A DNA stretch of 64,000 nucleotides from Megaustenia siamemsis (GCA_032433765.1 JAVIAB010000024.1:13100578-13164577); one strand, 5' to 3'; positions 43,268 to 56,615 are shown, numbered from the stretch's first letter. Program-made: numbers and translations. Notes: generated by a model not told the origin, from the letters alone.

Positions 43268-43498
43268 ATAGTGACACTGTGACCTTCCAGGCATGTCGTA
43301 AGTGGCGACTAAGGAGGTTTGTCGATGGCTTGACAAGCTGTCATTGTAAAAAGTATTGTTATGGAAACAGCGTCATATATTTTAGAGCAGTGATCTCCGC
43401 AATATGTGCCACTTTGGCACGCAAGGTTTCTGTTTTTGAGATTGTGGTTCTGCCCTATGTGCCGTCTTCGGCTTGAAAGGACAATAGATAGAGATAGA
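43268..43498 (+). repeat. R1 repeat, intact copy in opposite orientation
   Basis: GTGACACTGTGACCTTCCAG to GGACAATAGATAGAGATAG. It is the reverse complement of 27714-27945 and supplies the empty target TTTTAGAGCAGTG for the mariner site. Confidence 0.88.
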
Positions 43499-44053
43499 AA
43501 CACACTAACATACATTACTCGCACGTAATGTAATTTACAGGTATGACTGCAGCAAACCTTCACCTTGTAGAAATGTATGTTTTTATATAACTATCACCTC
43601 TTATTTTCTGTTTCAGATATTTAACCATTCAATAAATGTAAGTCACGTGATTAATAAACGTCGCAGATGTGGAAAAGAAACACATAATAATTGCACGTAG
43701 CAAGGATTTCTTAAACTGTATGATAGCTCCATAACATACACAATAATTTTATACCAATGAATCATTGCGATAACACAAACCTGGGATGCCTCAGTCGTGA
43801 AGCTAGTGCTTAATCACATCGCCGACTGCAGGCTTATCATCAATCGTCCAATTGTTTACCATCAATGAACAAAAACATGGAGCACAGATGGCAGATTAAA
43901 TGTACATACATCAAATCAAGCAATTAAGAAAACCAATTTGAAGTTAATATGTGGGACAAATATAAATGCGTTCTTTTTCCTTGATAAATAACATGTAAAT
44001 CAGAAAGCATATGTTACTAAGAACGAAGCTGTGAGTTTCTTTATGTAAGCAGA
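43499..44053. other. Unassigned spacer
   Basis: AT-rich, without frames or matches. It lies between an R1 copy and the 41-bp array. Confidence 0.4.
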
Positions 44054-47000
44054 CAATAGTTTCCTAGGTGGGACAGTTACATTATGGTAGTAGGAAACAG
44101 TTCGCTAGGTGGGACAGTTACATTAAGATAGCAGGAAACAGTTCGCTAGGTGGGACAGTTATATTAAGGTAGCAAGAAACAGTTCGCTAGGTGGGACAGT
44201 TACATTAAATAGCAGGAAACAGTTCGCTAGGTGGTACAGGTACATTAAAGTAGCAGGAAACAGTTCGCTAGGTGGGACAGTTATATTGAGGCAGCAGGAA
44301 ACAGTTTGCTAGGTGGGACAGTTACATTAAGGTAGCAGCAAACAGTTCACTAGGTGGGACAGTTACATTAAGGCAGCAGGAAACAGTTCGCTAGGTGGGA
44401 CAGTTACATTAAGGCAGCAGGAAACAGTTCGCTAGGTGGGACAGTTACATTAAGGTAGCAGCAAACAGTTCACTAGGTGGGACAGTTACATTAAGGTAGC
44501 AGCAAACAGTTCACTAGGTGGGACAGTTACATTAAGGCAGCAGGAAACAGTTCGATGGGTGGGACAGTTACATTAAGGTAGCTGCAAACAGTTCACTGGG
44601 TGGGACAGTTACATTAAGGTAGCAGCAAACAGTTCACTAGGTGGGACAGTTACATTAAGGCAGCAGGAAACAGTTCGATGGGTGGGACAGTTACATTAAG
44701 GTAGCAGCAAACAGTTCACTAGGTGGGACAGTTACATTAAGGTAGCAGGAAACAGTTCGCTAGGTGGGACAGTTACATTAAGGTAGCAGGAAACAGTTCG
44801 CTAGGTGGAACAGTTACATTAAGGTAGCAGCAAACAGTTCGCTAGGTGGGACAGTTACATTAAGGTAGCAGCAAACAGTTCACTAGGTGGGACAGTTATA
44901 TTAAGGTAGCAGCAAACAGTTCACTAGGTGGGACAGTTATATTAAGGCAGCAGGAAACAGTTCGCTAGGTGGGACAGTTATATTAAGGCAGCAGGAAACA
45001 GTTCGCTAGGCGGGACAGTTACATTAAGGTAGCAGCAAACAGTTCACTAGGTGGGACAGTTATATTAAGGCAGCAGGAAACAGTTCGCTAGGTGGGACAG
45101 TTATATTAAGGCAGCAGGAAACAGTTCGCTAGGTGGGACAGTTACATTAAGGTAGCAGCAAACAGTTCACTAGGTGGGACAGTTATATTAAGGCAGCTGG
45201 AAACAGTTCGCTAGGTGGGACAGTTACATTAAGGCAGCAGGAAACAGTTTGCTAGGTGGGACAGTTACATTAAGGCAGCAGGAAACAGTTCGCTAGGTAG
45301 GACAGTTACATTAAAGTAACAGGAAACAGTTCGCTAGGTGGGACAGTTATATTAAGGCAGCAGGAAACAGTTCACTAGGTGGAACAGTTACATTAAGGCA
45401 GCAGGAAACAGTTCGCTAGGTGGGACAGTTACATTAAGGCAGCAGCAAACAGTTCCCTAGGTGGGACAGTTACATTAAGACAGCAGCAAACAGTTCCCTA
45501 GGTGGGACAGTTATATTAAGGCAGCAGGAAACAGTTCACTAGGTGGAACAGTTACATTAAGGCAGCAGGAAACAGTTCGCTAGGTGGGACAGTTACATTA
45601 AGGTAGCAGGAAACAGTTTGCTAGGTGGGACAGTTACATTAAGGCAGCAGGAAACAGTTCGCTAGGTGGGACAGTTACATTAAGGCAGCAGGAAACAGTT
45701 CGCTAGGTGGGACAGTTACATTAAGGTAGCAGCAAACAGTTCACTAGGTGGGACAGTTACATTAAGGTAGCAGCAAACAGTTCACTAGGTGGGACAGTTA
45801 CATTAAGGCAGCAGGAAACAGTTCGATGGGTGGGACAGTTACATTAAGGTAGCAGCAAACAGTTCACTAGGTGGGACAGTTACATTAAGGTAGCAGCAAA
45901 CAGTTCACTAGGTGGGACAGTTACATTAAGGCAGCAGGAAACAGTTCGATGGGTGGGACAGTTACATTAAGGTAGCAGCAAACAGTTCACTAGGTGGGAC
46001 AGATACATTAAGGTAGCAGGAAACAGTTCGCTAGGTGGGACAGTTACATTAAGGCAGCAGGAAACAGTTCGCTAGGTGGGACAGTTACATTAAGGTAGCA
46101 GGAAACAGTTCGCTAGGTGGGACAGTTACATTAAGGTAGGAGGAAACAGTTCGATGGGTGGGACAGTTACATTAAGGTAGCAGGAAACAGTTCGCTAGGT
46201 GGGACAGTTACATTAAGGCAGCAGGAAACAGTTCGATGGGTGGGACAGTTACATTAAGGTATCAGGAAACAGTTCACTAGTTGGGACAGTTACATTAAGG
46301 TAGCAGCAAACAGTTCACTAGGTGGGACAGTTACATTAAGGTAGCAGCAAACAGTTCGCTAGGTGGGACAGTTACATTAAGGTAGCAGGAAACAGTTCGC
46401 TACGTTGGACAGTTACATTAAGGTAGCAGGAAACAGTTCACTAGGTGGGACAGTTATATTAAGGCAGCAGGAAACAGTTCGCTAGGTCGGACAGTTATAT
46501 TAATGCAGCAGGAAACAGTTCGCTAGGTGGGACAGTTACATTAAGGTAGCAGCAAACAGTTCACTAGGTGGGACAGTTATATTAAGGCAGCTGGAAACAG
46601 TTCGCTAGGTGGGACAGTTACATTAATGTAGCAGGAAACAGTTCACTAGGTGGGACAGTTACATTAAGGCAGCTGGAAACAGTTCGCTATGTAGGACAGT
46701 TACATTAAGGTAGCAGGAAACAGTTCGCTACGTTGGACAGTTACATTAAGGTAGCAGGAAACAGTTCGCTAGGTGGGACAGTTATATTAAGGTAGCAGGA
46801 AACAGTTCGCTACGTTGGACAGTTATATTAAGGTAGCAGGAAACAGTTCGCTAGTTGGGACAGTTACATTAAGGCAGCAGGAAACAGTTCGCTAGGTGGA
46901 ACAGATACATTAAGGCAGCAGGAAACAGTTCGCTAGGTGGGACAGTTACATTAAGGCAGCAGGAAACAGTTCGCTAGGTGGGACAGTTACATTAAGGCAG

Positions 47001-50000
47001 CAGGAAACAGTTCGCTAGGTGGGACAGTTACATTAAGGTAGCAGGAAACAGTTCGCTAGGTGGAACAGTTACATTAAGGTAGCAGGAAACAGTTCGCTAG
47101 GTGGGACAGTTACATTAATGTAGCAGGAAACAGTTCGCTAGGTGGGACAGTTACATTAAGGTAGCAGCAAACAGTTCGCTAGGTGGGACAGTTACATTAA
47201 GGAAGCTGGAAACAGTTCGCTAGGTGGGACAGTTATATTAAGGTAGCAGGAAACAGTTCGCTAGGTGGGACAGTTATATTAAGGTAGCAGGAAACAGTTC
47301 GCTAGGTGGGACAGTTACATTAAGGTAGCAGGAAACAGTTCGCTAGGTGGGACAGTTACATTAAGGAAGCAGGAAACAGTTCGCTAGGTGGGACAGTTAC
47401 ATTAAGGTAACAGGAAACAGTTCGCTAGGTGGGACAGTTACATTAAGGCAGCTGGAAACAGTTCGCTAGGTGGGACAGTTATATTAAGGTAGCAGGAAAC
47501 AGTTCGCTAGGTGGGACAGTTATATTAAGGTAGCAGGAAACAGTTCGCTAGGTGGGACAGTTACATTAAGGTAGCAGGAAACAGTTCGCTAGGTAGGACA
47601 GCTACATTAAGGTAGCAGGAAACAATTCGCTAGGTGGGACAGCTATATCAAGGTAGGAGGAAACAGTTCGCTAGGTGGGACAGTTACATTAAGGCAGCAG
47701 GAAACAGTTCGCTAGGTGGGACAGTTACATTAAGGCAGCAGGAAACAGTTCGCTAGGTAGGACAGCTACATTAAGGTAGCAGGAAACAATTCGCTAGGTG
47801 GGACAGCTATATTAAGGCAGCAGGAAACAGTTCGCTAGGTGGGACAGTTATATTAAGGCAGCAGGAAACAGTTCGCTAGGTGGGACAGTTACATTAAGGT
47901 AGCAGCAAACAGTTCACTAGGTGGGACAGTTATATTAAGGCAGCAGGAAACAGTTCGCTAGGTGGGACAGTTATATTAAGGCAGCAGGAAACAGTTCGCT
48001 AGGTGGGATAGTTACATTAAGGTAGCAGCAAACAGTTCACTAGGTGGGACAGTTATATTAAGGCAGCTGGAAACAGTTTGCTAGGTGGGACAGTTACATT
48101 AAGGCAGCAGGAAACAGTTCGCTAGGTGGGACAGTTACATTAAGGCAGCAGGAAACAGTTCGCTAGGTGGGACAGTTACATTAAGGCAGCAGGAAACAGT
48201 TCGCTAGGTGGGACAGTTACATTAAGGTAGCAGCAAACAGTTCACTAGGTGGGACAGTTACGTTAAGGGAGCAGCAAACAGTTCACTAGGTGGGACAGTT
48301 ACATTAAGGCAGCAGGAAACAGTTCGATGGGTGGGACAGTTACATTAAGGTAGCAGCAAACAGTTCACTAGGTGGGACAGTTACATTAAGGTAGCAGCAA
48401 ACAGTTCACTAGGTGGGACAGTTACATTAAGGCAGCAGGAAACAGTTCGATGGGTGGGACAGTTACATTAATGTAGCAGCAAATAGTTCACTAGGTGGGA
48501 CAGATACATTAAGGTAGCAGGAAACAGTTCGCTAGGTGGGACAGTTACATTAAGGCAGCAGGAAACAGTTCGCTAGGTGGGACAGTTACATTAATGTAGC
48601 AGGAAACAGTTCGCTAGGTGGGACAGTTACATTAAGGTAGGAGGAAACAGTTCGATGGGTGGGACAGTTACATTAAGGTAGCAGGAAACAGTTCGCTAGG
48701 TGGGACAGTTACATTAAGGCAGCAGGAAACAGTTCGATGGGTGGGACAGTTACATTAAGGTAGCAGGAAACAGTTCACTAGGTGGGACAGTTACATTAAG
48801 GTAGCAGCAAACAGTTCACTAGGTGGGACAGTTACATTAAGGTAGCAGCAAACAGTTCGCTAGGTGGGACAGTTACATTAAGGTAGCAGGAAACAGTTCG
48901 CTACGTTGGACAGTTACATTAAGGTAGCAGGAAACAGTTCGCTAGGTGGGACAGTTACATTAAGGTAGCAGGAAACAGTTCGCTAGGTGGGACAGTTACA
49001 TTAAGGTAGCAGGAAACAGTTCGCTATGTGGAACAGTTACATTAAGGTAGCAGCAAACAGTTCGCTAGGTGGGACAGTTACATTAAGGTAGCAGCAAACA
49101 GTTCACTAGGTGGGACAGTTATATTAAGGTAGCAGCAAACAGTTCACTAGGTGGGACAGTTATATTAAGGCAGCAGGAAACAGTTCGCTAGGTGGGACAG
49201 TTATATTAAGGCAGCAGGAAACAGTTCGCTAGGTGGGACAGTTACATTAAGGTAGCAGCAAACAGTTCACTAGGTGGGACAGTTATATTAAGGCAGCAGG
49301 AAACAGTTCGCTAGGTGGGACAGTTATATTAAGGCAGCAGGAAACAGTTCGCTAGGTGGGACAGTTACATTAAGGTAGCAGCAAACAGTTCACTAGGTGG
49401 GACAGTTATATTAAGGCAGCTGGAAACAGTTCGCTAGGTGGGACAGTTACATTAAGGTAGCAGGAAACAGTTCACTAGGTGGGACAGTTACATTAAGGCA
49501 GCTGGAAACAGTTCGCTAGGTAGGACAGTTACATTAAGGTAGCAGGAAACAGTTCGCTACGTTGGACAGTTACATTAAGGTAGCAGGAAACAGTTCGCTA
49601 GGTGGGACAGTTATATTAAGGTAGCAGGAAACAGTTCGCTAGGTGGGACAGTTACATTAAGGTAGGAGGAAACAGTTCGATGGGTGGGACAGTTACATTA
49701 AGGTAGCAGGAAACAGTTCGCTAGGTGGGACAGTTACATTAAGGCAGCAGGAAACAGTTCGATGGGTGGGACAGTTACATTAAGGTAGCAGGAAACAGTT
49801 CACTAGGTGGGACAGTTACATTAAGGTAGCAGCAAACAGTTCACTAGGTGGGACAGTTACATTAAGTTAGCAGGAAACAGTTCGCTACGTTGGACAGTTA
49901 TATTAAGGTAGCAGGAAACAGTTCGCTAGGTGGGACAGTTACATTAAGGTAGCAGGAAACAGTTCGCTAGGTGGGACAGTTACATTAAGGTAGCAGGAAA

Positions 50001-52250
50001 CAGTTCGCTAGGTGGAACAGTTACATTAAGGTAGCAGCAAACAGTTCGCTAGGTGGGACAGTTACATTAAGGTAGCAGCAAACAGTTCACTAGGTGGGAC
50101 AGTTATATTAAGGTAGCAGCAAACAGTTCACTAGGTGGGACAGTTATATTAAGGCATCAGGAAACAGTTCGCTAGGTGGGACAGTTATATTAAGGCAGCA
50201 GGAAACAGTTCGCTAGGTGGGACAGTTACATTAAGGTAGCAGCAAACAGTTAACTAGGTGGGACAGTTATATTAAGGCAGCAGGAAACAGTTCGCTAGGT
50301 GGGACAGTTATATTAAGGCAGCAGGAAACAGTTCGCTAGGTGGGACAGTTACATTAAGGTAGCAGCAAACAGTTCCCTAGGTGGGACAGTTATATTAAGG
50401 CAGCTGGAAACAGTTCGCTAGGTGGGACAGTTACATTAAGGTAGCAGGAAACAGTTCACTAGGTGGGACAGTTACATTAAGGCAGCTGGAAACAGTTCGC
50501 TAGGTAGGACAGTTACATTAAGGTAGCAGGAAACAGTTCGCTACGTTGGACAGTTACATTAAGGTAGCAGGAAACAGTTCGCTAGGTGGGACAGTTATAT
50601 TAAGGTAGCAGGAAACAGTTCGCTACGTTGGACAGTTATATTAAGGTAGCAGGAAACAGTTCGCTAGGTGGGACAGTTACATTAAGGCAGCAGGAAACAG
50701 TTCGCTAGGTGGAACAGTTACATTAAGGCAGCAGGAAACAGTTCGCTAGGTGGGACAGTTACATTAAGGCAGCAGGAAACAGTTCGCTAGGTGGGACAGT
50801 TACATTAAGGCAGCAGGAAACAGTTCGCTAGGTGGGACAGTTACATTAAGGTAGCAGGAAACAGTTCGCTAGGTGGAACAGTTACATTAAGGTAGCAGGA
50901 AACAGTTCGCTAGGTGGGACAGTTACATTAATGTAGCAGGAAACAGTTCGCTAGGTGGGACAGTTACATTAAGGTAGCAGCAAACAGTTCGCTAGGTGGG
51001 ACAGTTACATTAAGGAAGCTGGAAACAGTTCGCTAGGTGGGACAGTTATATTAAGGTAGCAGGAAACAGTTCGCTAGGTGGGACAGTTATATTAAGGTAG
51101 CAGCAAACAGTTCGCTAGGTGGGACAGTTACATTAAGGTAGCAGGAAACAGTTCGCTAGGTGGGACAGTTACATTAAGGAAGCAGGAAACAGTTCGCTAG
51201 GTGGGACAGTTACATTAAGGTAGCAGGAAACAGTTCGCTAGGTGGGACAGTTACATTAAGGCAGCTGGAAACAGTTCGCTAGGTGGGACAGTTATATTAA
51301 GGTAGCAGGAAACAGTTCGCTAGGTGGGACAGTTATATTAAGGTAGCAGGAAACAGTTCGCTAGGTAGGACAGCTACATTAAGGTAGCAGGAAACAATTC
51401 GCTAGGTGGGACAGCTATATCAAGGTAGGAGGAAACAGTTCGCTAGGTGGAACAGTTACATTAAGGCAGCAGGAAACAGTTCGCTAGGTGGGACAGTTAC
51501 ATTAAGGTAGCAGGAAACAGTTCGCTACGTAGGACAGCTACATTAAGGTAGCAGGAAACAATTCGCTAGGTGGGACAGCTATATCAAGGTAGGAGGAAAC
51601 AGTTCGCTAAGTGGGACAGTTACATTAAGGCAGCAGGAAACAGTTCGCTAGGTGGGACTGTTACATTAAGGCAGCAGGAAACAGTTCGCTAGGTGGGACA
51701 GTTACATTAAGGTAGCAGGAAACAGTTCGTTAGGTGGGACAGTTACATTAAGGTAGCAGGAAACAGTTCGCTAGGTGGGACAGTTATATTAAGGTAGCAG
51801 GAAACAGTTCGCTAGGTGGGACAGTTACATTAAGGTAGCAGGAAACAGTTCGCTAGGTGGGACAGTTACATTAAGGCAGCAGGAAACAGTTCGCTAGGTG
51901 GGACAGTTATATTAAGGTAGCAGGAAACAGTTCGCTAGGTGTGACAGTTACATTAAGGTAGCAGGAAACAGTTCGCTAGGTGGGACAGTTACATTAAGGC
52001 AGCAGGAAACAGTTCGCTAGGTGGGACAGTTACATTAAGGTAGCAGAAAACAGTTCGCTAGGTGGGACAGTTATATCAAGGTAGCAGGAAACAGTTCGCT
52101 AGGTGGGACAGTTACATTAAGGTAACAGGAAACAGTTCGCTACGTGGGACAGTTATATTGAGGCAGCAGGAAACAGTTCGCTAGGTGGGACAGTTACATT
52201 AAGGTAACAGGAAACAGTTCGCTAGGTGGGACAGTTATATCAAGGTAGCA
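44054..52250 (+). repeat. 41-bp minisatellite array, 8.2 kb
   Basis: About 200 units of 41 bp contain GGGACAGTTACATTAAGGTA and GCAGGAAACAGTTCGCTAGG. Variants (GCAGCAAACAGTTCACTAGG, TTCGATGGGT, CTACGTTGG, ACATT/ATATT) recur in long ordered blocks. Marker pairs are spaced 2501 bp (61 units; e.g. 45825/48326 and 46401/48902) and 3772 bp (92 units; 47591/51363), showing higher-order duplication. No long frames cross the array. Confidence 0.98.
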
Positions 52251-52352
52251 GGAAAATAGTCAACAACAGAACTGATACTAATGCACTGTAGATAGAAGTT
52301 TGTGGAAGGACATGATCGCCTACGCCAACAAATATGACACATGATGATGATT
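52251..52352 (+). pseudogene. LINE-A 3' end directly after the 41-bp array
   Basis: GTCAACAACAGAACTGATAC to ATGATCGCCTACGCCAACA with a GATGATGATTG tail. The array runs into it at GCAGGAAAATAGTC, where the array word GCAGGAAACAGT and the LINE-A word GGAAAACAGTC overlap. Confidence 0.85.
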
Positions 52353-52729
52353 GTCTAGAACAGAGGGACCAGGACAGCAAGAAAGATTATTTTTAAATAA
52401 TTACAAAAATGTTACAATAAAGTAATCAAACACAATTATTATGGAATTAGTGTTGGAACAAGGACTAGAAAAAAAAGTGTTTAGAAAATGAGAATTGAGC
52501 TGATTGTTAATTACCGTTTCTACTGAAGTACCTGATCTCTCCACGTTACTTCTGTCACAATAGTTGTGCATCAATTCACAAGTTGACAATGTTAACAAAA
52601 CTGTGACATTCAGCAGTTTCGAATATTTTCCTTTTGTTTCTATTCATCTCTTCTTTCCTCGTTGTTTCAAGTTGTCATTATGTGTTCGCTTTCAAGTATC
52701 AGAAATGGTTCTCAACATCAAGTTTCATA
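52353..52729. other. Unassigned spacer
   Basis: AT-rich. Nothing recognised. Confidence 0.35.
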
Positions 52730-53276
52730 TATGCTGGCGTAAGTGGTCATGTCTCTCCACAACTTTCGATCACGACAGTAATTTATCATTTCTGTTGTTG
52801 ACTTACTACCAAGCCACTCTCTTAAGCTATCTGGTATATTTTCTCTTTGCTTCCCTCTATCTCTTCGTCCCTCACTTTTCCCATTTGTTACAATATATTC
52901 CAGCTGTTCTCTTCTCATTACATGGCCAAATAAATATGATAGTTCCTTCCTAATATTGGAAATAAGCTCTATTTTTGCTTTGGCCTCTTTCAGAACGTTT
53001 TCATTACTCTTCTTCGCTGTCCACGGTATTCTCAACATTCTTCTTAAAAAAAAAAACACATACACATTTCTACAGACTCGTGTAACTTTATTGTTTGTTG
53101 TTCTATTGTCCATGATTCACATCCATATGTTAAGTCTAGTTCTACATAACATTTAAGATCTCTTTTAGTTGTTTCTATTGTCAAAAATGGATTTCACAGT
53201 AACTTCCTCATTTGATGGAAAACTGCTTTTGCCTGAGCTATTTGCATTTCCCCTCTACATCTATTGTCTGTAAGTA
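52730..53276 (-). pseudogene. LINE-C fragment, right-hand (3') part of copy split by SINE
   Basis: The minus strand reads LRRMLRIPWTAKKSNENVLK, EAKAKIELISNIRKELS, REQLEYIVTNGKSEGRRDRG and a DRKLWRDMTTYAS end. The GATGATG tail is lost. An A/T-run near 53047-53057 interrupts the frame. Confidence 0.88.
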
Positions 53277-53536
53277 AAAAGTAAAGAGCCCCGTCACGCC
53301 AAGTAACGTATAGGGATAGGGAATATGGGTGTTAGTGACCATACATTTTACAGACCTTTAGGACATGATTTTTGGGTTAACGTGGTCGGTATTACGCCCG
53401 TGCCGCTTTACTTCCCCAGAAAAAAATCCGGTACCCCTTTAAGGCTGGGTGAACCGGAAGCCGTTGGTTTAGTTCGAACCCTACCTCTTGTCCTTTATAG
53501 TCCAGTTCACTAACCACTGAGCTATCGCGGCTCCCT
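53277..53536 (-). repeat. SINE-A copy 7, inserted in LINE-C
   Basis: Complete from GTAAAGAGCCCCGTCACGCC to GAGCTATCGCGGCTCC. Flanking LINE-C sequence (CTCTACATCTATTGTCTG on the left, TCATCTGAGGTTAAC on the right) is contiguous in the 20.5-kb copy. The duplication itself is not clear. Confidence 0.9.
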
Positions 53537-53640
53537 TTTATCATCTGAGGTTAACATTATTCCCAGGTATTTAAATTCAATTGCCTGTTAACATCGTCCC
53601 CGCTCCCTATATAATGCATTGCCGTGATGTATTTTTCTTC
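53537..53640 (-). pseudogene. LINE-C fragment, left-hand (5') part of copy split by SINE
   Basis: TCTGAGGTTAACATTATTCC, CAGGTATTTAAATTCAATTG match 20498-20560, the segment encoding EFKYLG, then decay. Confidence 0.8.
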
Positions 53641-53647
53641 GTTGGAT

Positions 53648-53895
53648 CATTTGGTTCTTTGGTTATGGAAGGCCTGGGTATCACTACAAACGAATTAAAA
53701 TCCATAATTGCTCAACCGCCCGTGCCAGCGTAATTATCCGAATTAATATCTCATCTCTCAAACAAAAAACGTAACTGTAGTCCCCATCGTAGCAGTCTCA
53801 GCACACGCCAAAAGACATAAGCGAAACCGCGCAGAAATTGAACCCATCCAACTGTTCCCTGTCATATGATATCATCATTCATCGTAAACAACTAA
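53648..53895 (+). repeat. R-F dispersed repeat, copy 5 (3'-truncated)
   Basis: GGTTATGGAAGGCCTGGGTA, TGCTCAACCGCCCGTGCCAG and GCAGTCTCAGCACACGCCAA in order, ending after GATATCATCATTCATCGTAA. Confidence 0.8.
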
Positions 53896-54785
53896 TTATT
53901 GGACCAACATTACAGTAATGAAACATTTATTTCGTTTCTTTGAATGATAAGAATTGAACTCACGAAGACACATATACAATGAACATGTCCTTAAAGGTCA
54001 ATACACATCAGATACGACCTTCAGTATACTCTGTTTCCTGTTTCACACTTAATGAACGATATGCGCTTATATAATTATATTAATTTTCTCAGCTCGCCTA
54101 TTCAAAGCTTCCACTAGTTAAAGTAAGTAACGCAATCCGAATGTGACAAGAAAGTAAATAACAAATCAAACTTATATATTTTACAATTAGTTTGTTACAA
54201 TTATTTTATTACAATTAGTTTATTACAACTAGTATTTTAAAGTGACAAAAACATTTTATATGTTTGTTTTAGAATATATAAAGAAACAACAGATAACATT
54301 GTTTGGCGTTGTGTGATAAGGCAAAAAGATCAACATACAACACACTGAACCTTTAATAAACTTAGTGAGAACACCAGACGTTAGGGCCGACCACGAGAAT
54401 GACGTATGGATGGAAATTTAGAAAGACTAGTATATAACATATAAACACACAGTTAGTCGTCAGATTATCCCCGTCGCACATCAAACAACAGACCGTAAGA
54501 TTAGCTTATGGCCGGTCTAGGGATTTACGATGAGCCATTACGATGACGTAGAACACACAAAAATGTCGCACGCACAACAATGACGCGCCCTTTAGATTCT
54601 TGATTACTCTAGTGAATGCAGCCTATGACGAATAAAACACAGTGAAAATTCACTAAATAGATAAAACTGCGGCTGACGAAGCATTTCACATTAATAAGTA
54701 ACCTGTAAATAGCTTGCGTCAAGGAATTCCAACAACGGTCATGAACAGCACCAATGTGACGTAAAGCGCAGAAAATGTCTAGAAA
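53896..54785 (+). other. Spacer with a LINE-F scrap
   Basis: At 54270-54425 AGAATATATAAAGAAACAAC and CACACTGAACCTTTAATAAA resemble LINE-F at 42695-42830. The remainder is AT-rich and unassigned, with small ACAATTAGTTTATTAC direct repeats near 54185-54230. Confidence 0.45.
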
Positions 54786-54985
54786 CTGGAAGGTCGCATT
54801 CACAACACTTGATTTGTCAAAAAGGGACTGTTGCCGGCGTACGACCTCACTTTAGCGGCGCAAATGTAATAAGCATATCATCATTTTTACTTTAACGCAG
54901 AAAAGTCCAACGGAGAACCGAAATTAATCAGACCCCGAATGCACTTTCTGCAGCGATCGAGAGGACGTGAACTAGATCCGCCATC
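54786..54985 (+). repeat. R-H dispersed repeat, copy 2
   Basis: AAGGTCGCATTCACAACACT, TTTAACGCAGAAAAGTCC and ACCGAAATTAATCAGACC are in the same order as 41157-41345. Confidence 0.65.
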
Positions 54986-54989
54986 TTAG

Positions 54990-55335
54990 AGGTACGATAT
55001 AAAGATATATGTAAATCATCTCTGAATAACTTCTCCATCTGTGAAAATGACTGGGAACATCTGGCAAGTGATCGCACATCATGGAGAGCATGTGTAAGGA
55101 ATGGTATAACATCATTTGAGACTGTGCTAAGGCAAAACATAGAAGAGAAAATACTCATGAAAAAGTATGGAAAACCCTGCGTATAAGTGGGCCTAACTTG
55201 TTCATTCTGTGGCCTTGTGTGTTTGTCAAACATTGGTAGAATTAGCCACTAGAGAAGCTGTTCGACAAAACAAAACCTCAACAATAAAAACTACACAATA
55301 GCCTCTACTAGACCGTCTGACAAGACGGAATGGGT
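54990..55335 (+). pseudogene. LINE-D 3' end
   Basis: CICENDWEHLASDRTSWRAC-type reading (frame FSICENDWEHLASD), FETVLRQNIEEKILMKKYGK, then TCSFCGLVCLSNIGRISH. The zinc-knuckle His/Cys end is partly decayed by stops. The 3' UTR is shared with 18.5 kb up to GTCTGACAAGACGGAA. Confidence 0.85.
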
Positions 55336-55429
55336 AAAGATATATTGACTGAATTTCAAAGTGGTGTTTTATATAGGATGTTGTTTGTATATTAGTTATG
55401 TTTGTGGCATAACAACTCTTTTGATTTTA

Positions 55430-55815
55430 ATGTTGAGTTAATGACACATTGTCTGAGTGAGTGAATGTGTGATTCATTGTGTGTGTGTGAGTGAATGCCA
55501 TATTGTGAAAACGAGTGAATGACACATTTAGTATGTGAGTGAATGTCACATTGTACAAGTAAGTGAATGCCACATTGTGAAAAAAGAGTGAATGACACAT
55601 TTAGCATGTGAGTGAATGTCACATTGTACAAGAGAATGAATGTCACATTGTGAAAAAGAGTGACTGACACATTTAGTATGTGAGTTAATGATACATTGAG
55701 TAAGTGAGTAAAAGACACTGAGTAAGTGAGTCAATGACATATTGAGTAAGTGAGTGAGATACACATTGATTAAGTGAGTGAATGACACATTGAGTGAGTA
55801 AATGACATGTTGAGA
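55430..55815 (+). repeat. GTGAGTGAATGACACATT degenerate repeat
   Basis: Units of roughly 25-40 bp containing GTGAATG(A/T)CACATT(G/T) and AGTAAGTGAGTG form an irregular array, with minus-strand S/L/T/H frames as by-products. Confidence 0.85.
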
Positions 55816-56615
55816 TAGTGAGTGAGTGAGTTATTGGAAAAGTGATAGGAAGAATTAGTGAAGTAATTATATTGTGGGTGATTGGATGAGTGAGTTATTT
55901 GGAAAGTGATTGAGAGAATTAGTGAAGTAATTATATTGTGGGTGAGTGAGTTATTGAGAAAGTGAGTGAGAGAATTAGTGAAGTAATTATATTGTGGGTG
56001 AGTGAGTTATTGGGAAAGTGAGTGAGAGAATTAGTGAAGTAATTATATTGTGGGTGAGTGAGTTATTGGGAAAGTGAGTGAGAGAATTAGTGAAATAATT
56101 ATATTGTGGGTGAGTGAGTTATTGGGAAAGTGAGTGAGAGAATTAGTGAAGTAATTATATTATGGGTGATTGAGTGAGTGAGTTATTGGAAAATCGATTT
56201 GAGAATTAGTGAAGTATTTATATTGTGGGTTATTGAGTGAGTTATTGGGAAAGCGATTTTGAGAAATAGTGAAATAATGATATTGTGGGTGATTGAGTGA
56301 GTGAGTTATTGGGAAAGCGATTGAGAAAATTAGTGAAGTAATTATATTGCGGGTGATTGAGTGAGTGAGTTATTGGAAAAGTGATTGAGAAAATTAGTGA
56401 AGTAATTATATTGCGGGTGATTGAGTGAGTGAGTTAAGGGGAAAGCGATTGAGAAAATTAGTGAAGTAATTATATTGCGGGTGATTGAGTGAGTGAGTTA
56501 TTGGAAAAGTGATTGAGAAAATTAGTGAAGTAATTATATTGCGGGTGATTGAGTGAGTGAGTTATTGGAAAAGTGATTGAGAGAATTAGTGAAATAACGA
56601 TATTGTGATTGAGTG
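55816..56615 (+). repeat. ~56-60-bp minisatellite array
   Basis: About 13-14 units contain GAATTAGTGAAGTAATTATA and TTGTGGGTGA, GTGAGTTATTGGGAAAG. Later units carry GATTGAGTGAGTGAGTTATTGG and AAAATTAGTG. It is contiguous with the preceding GTGAGTG repeat and probably derived from it. Confidence 0.92.

Noticed and set aside
44054..52250. CRISPR array (regular repeats over 8 kb)
   Set aside because: Repeats are directly adjacent with no unique spacers, the context is eukaryotic transposons and no cas genes are present.
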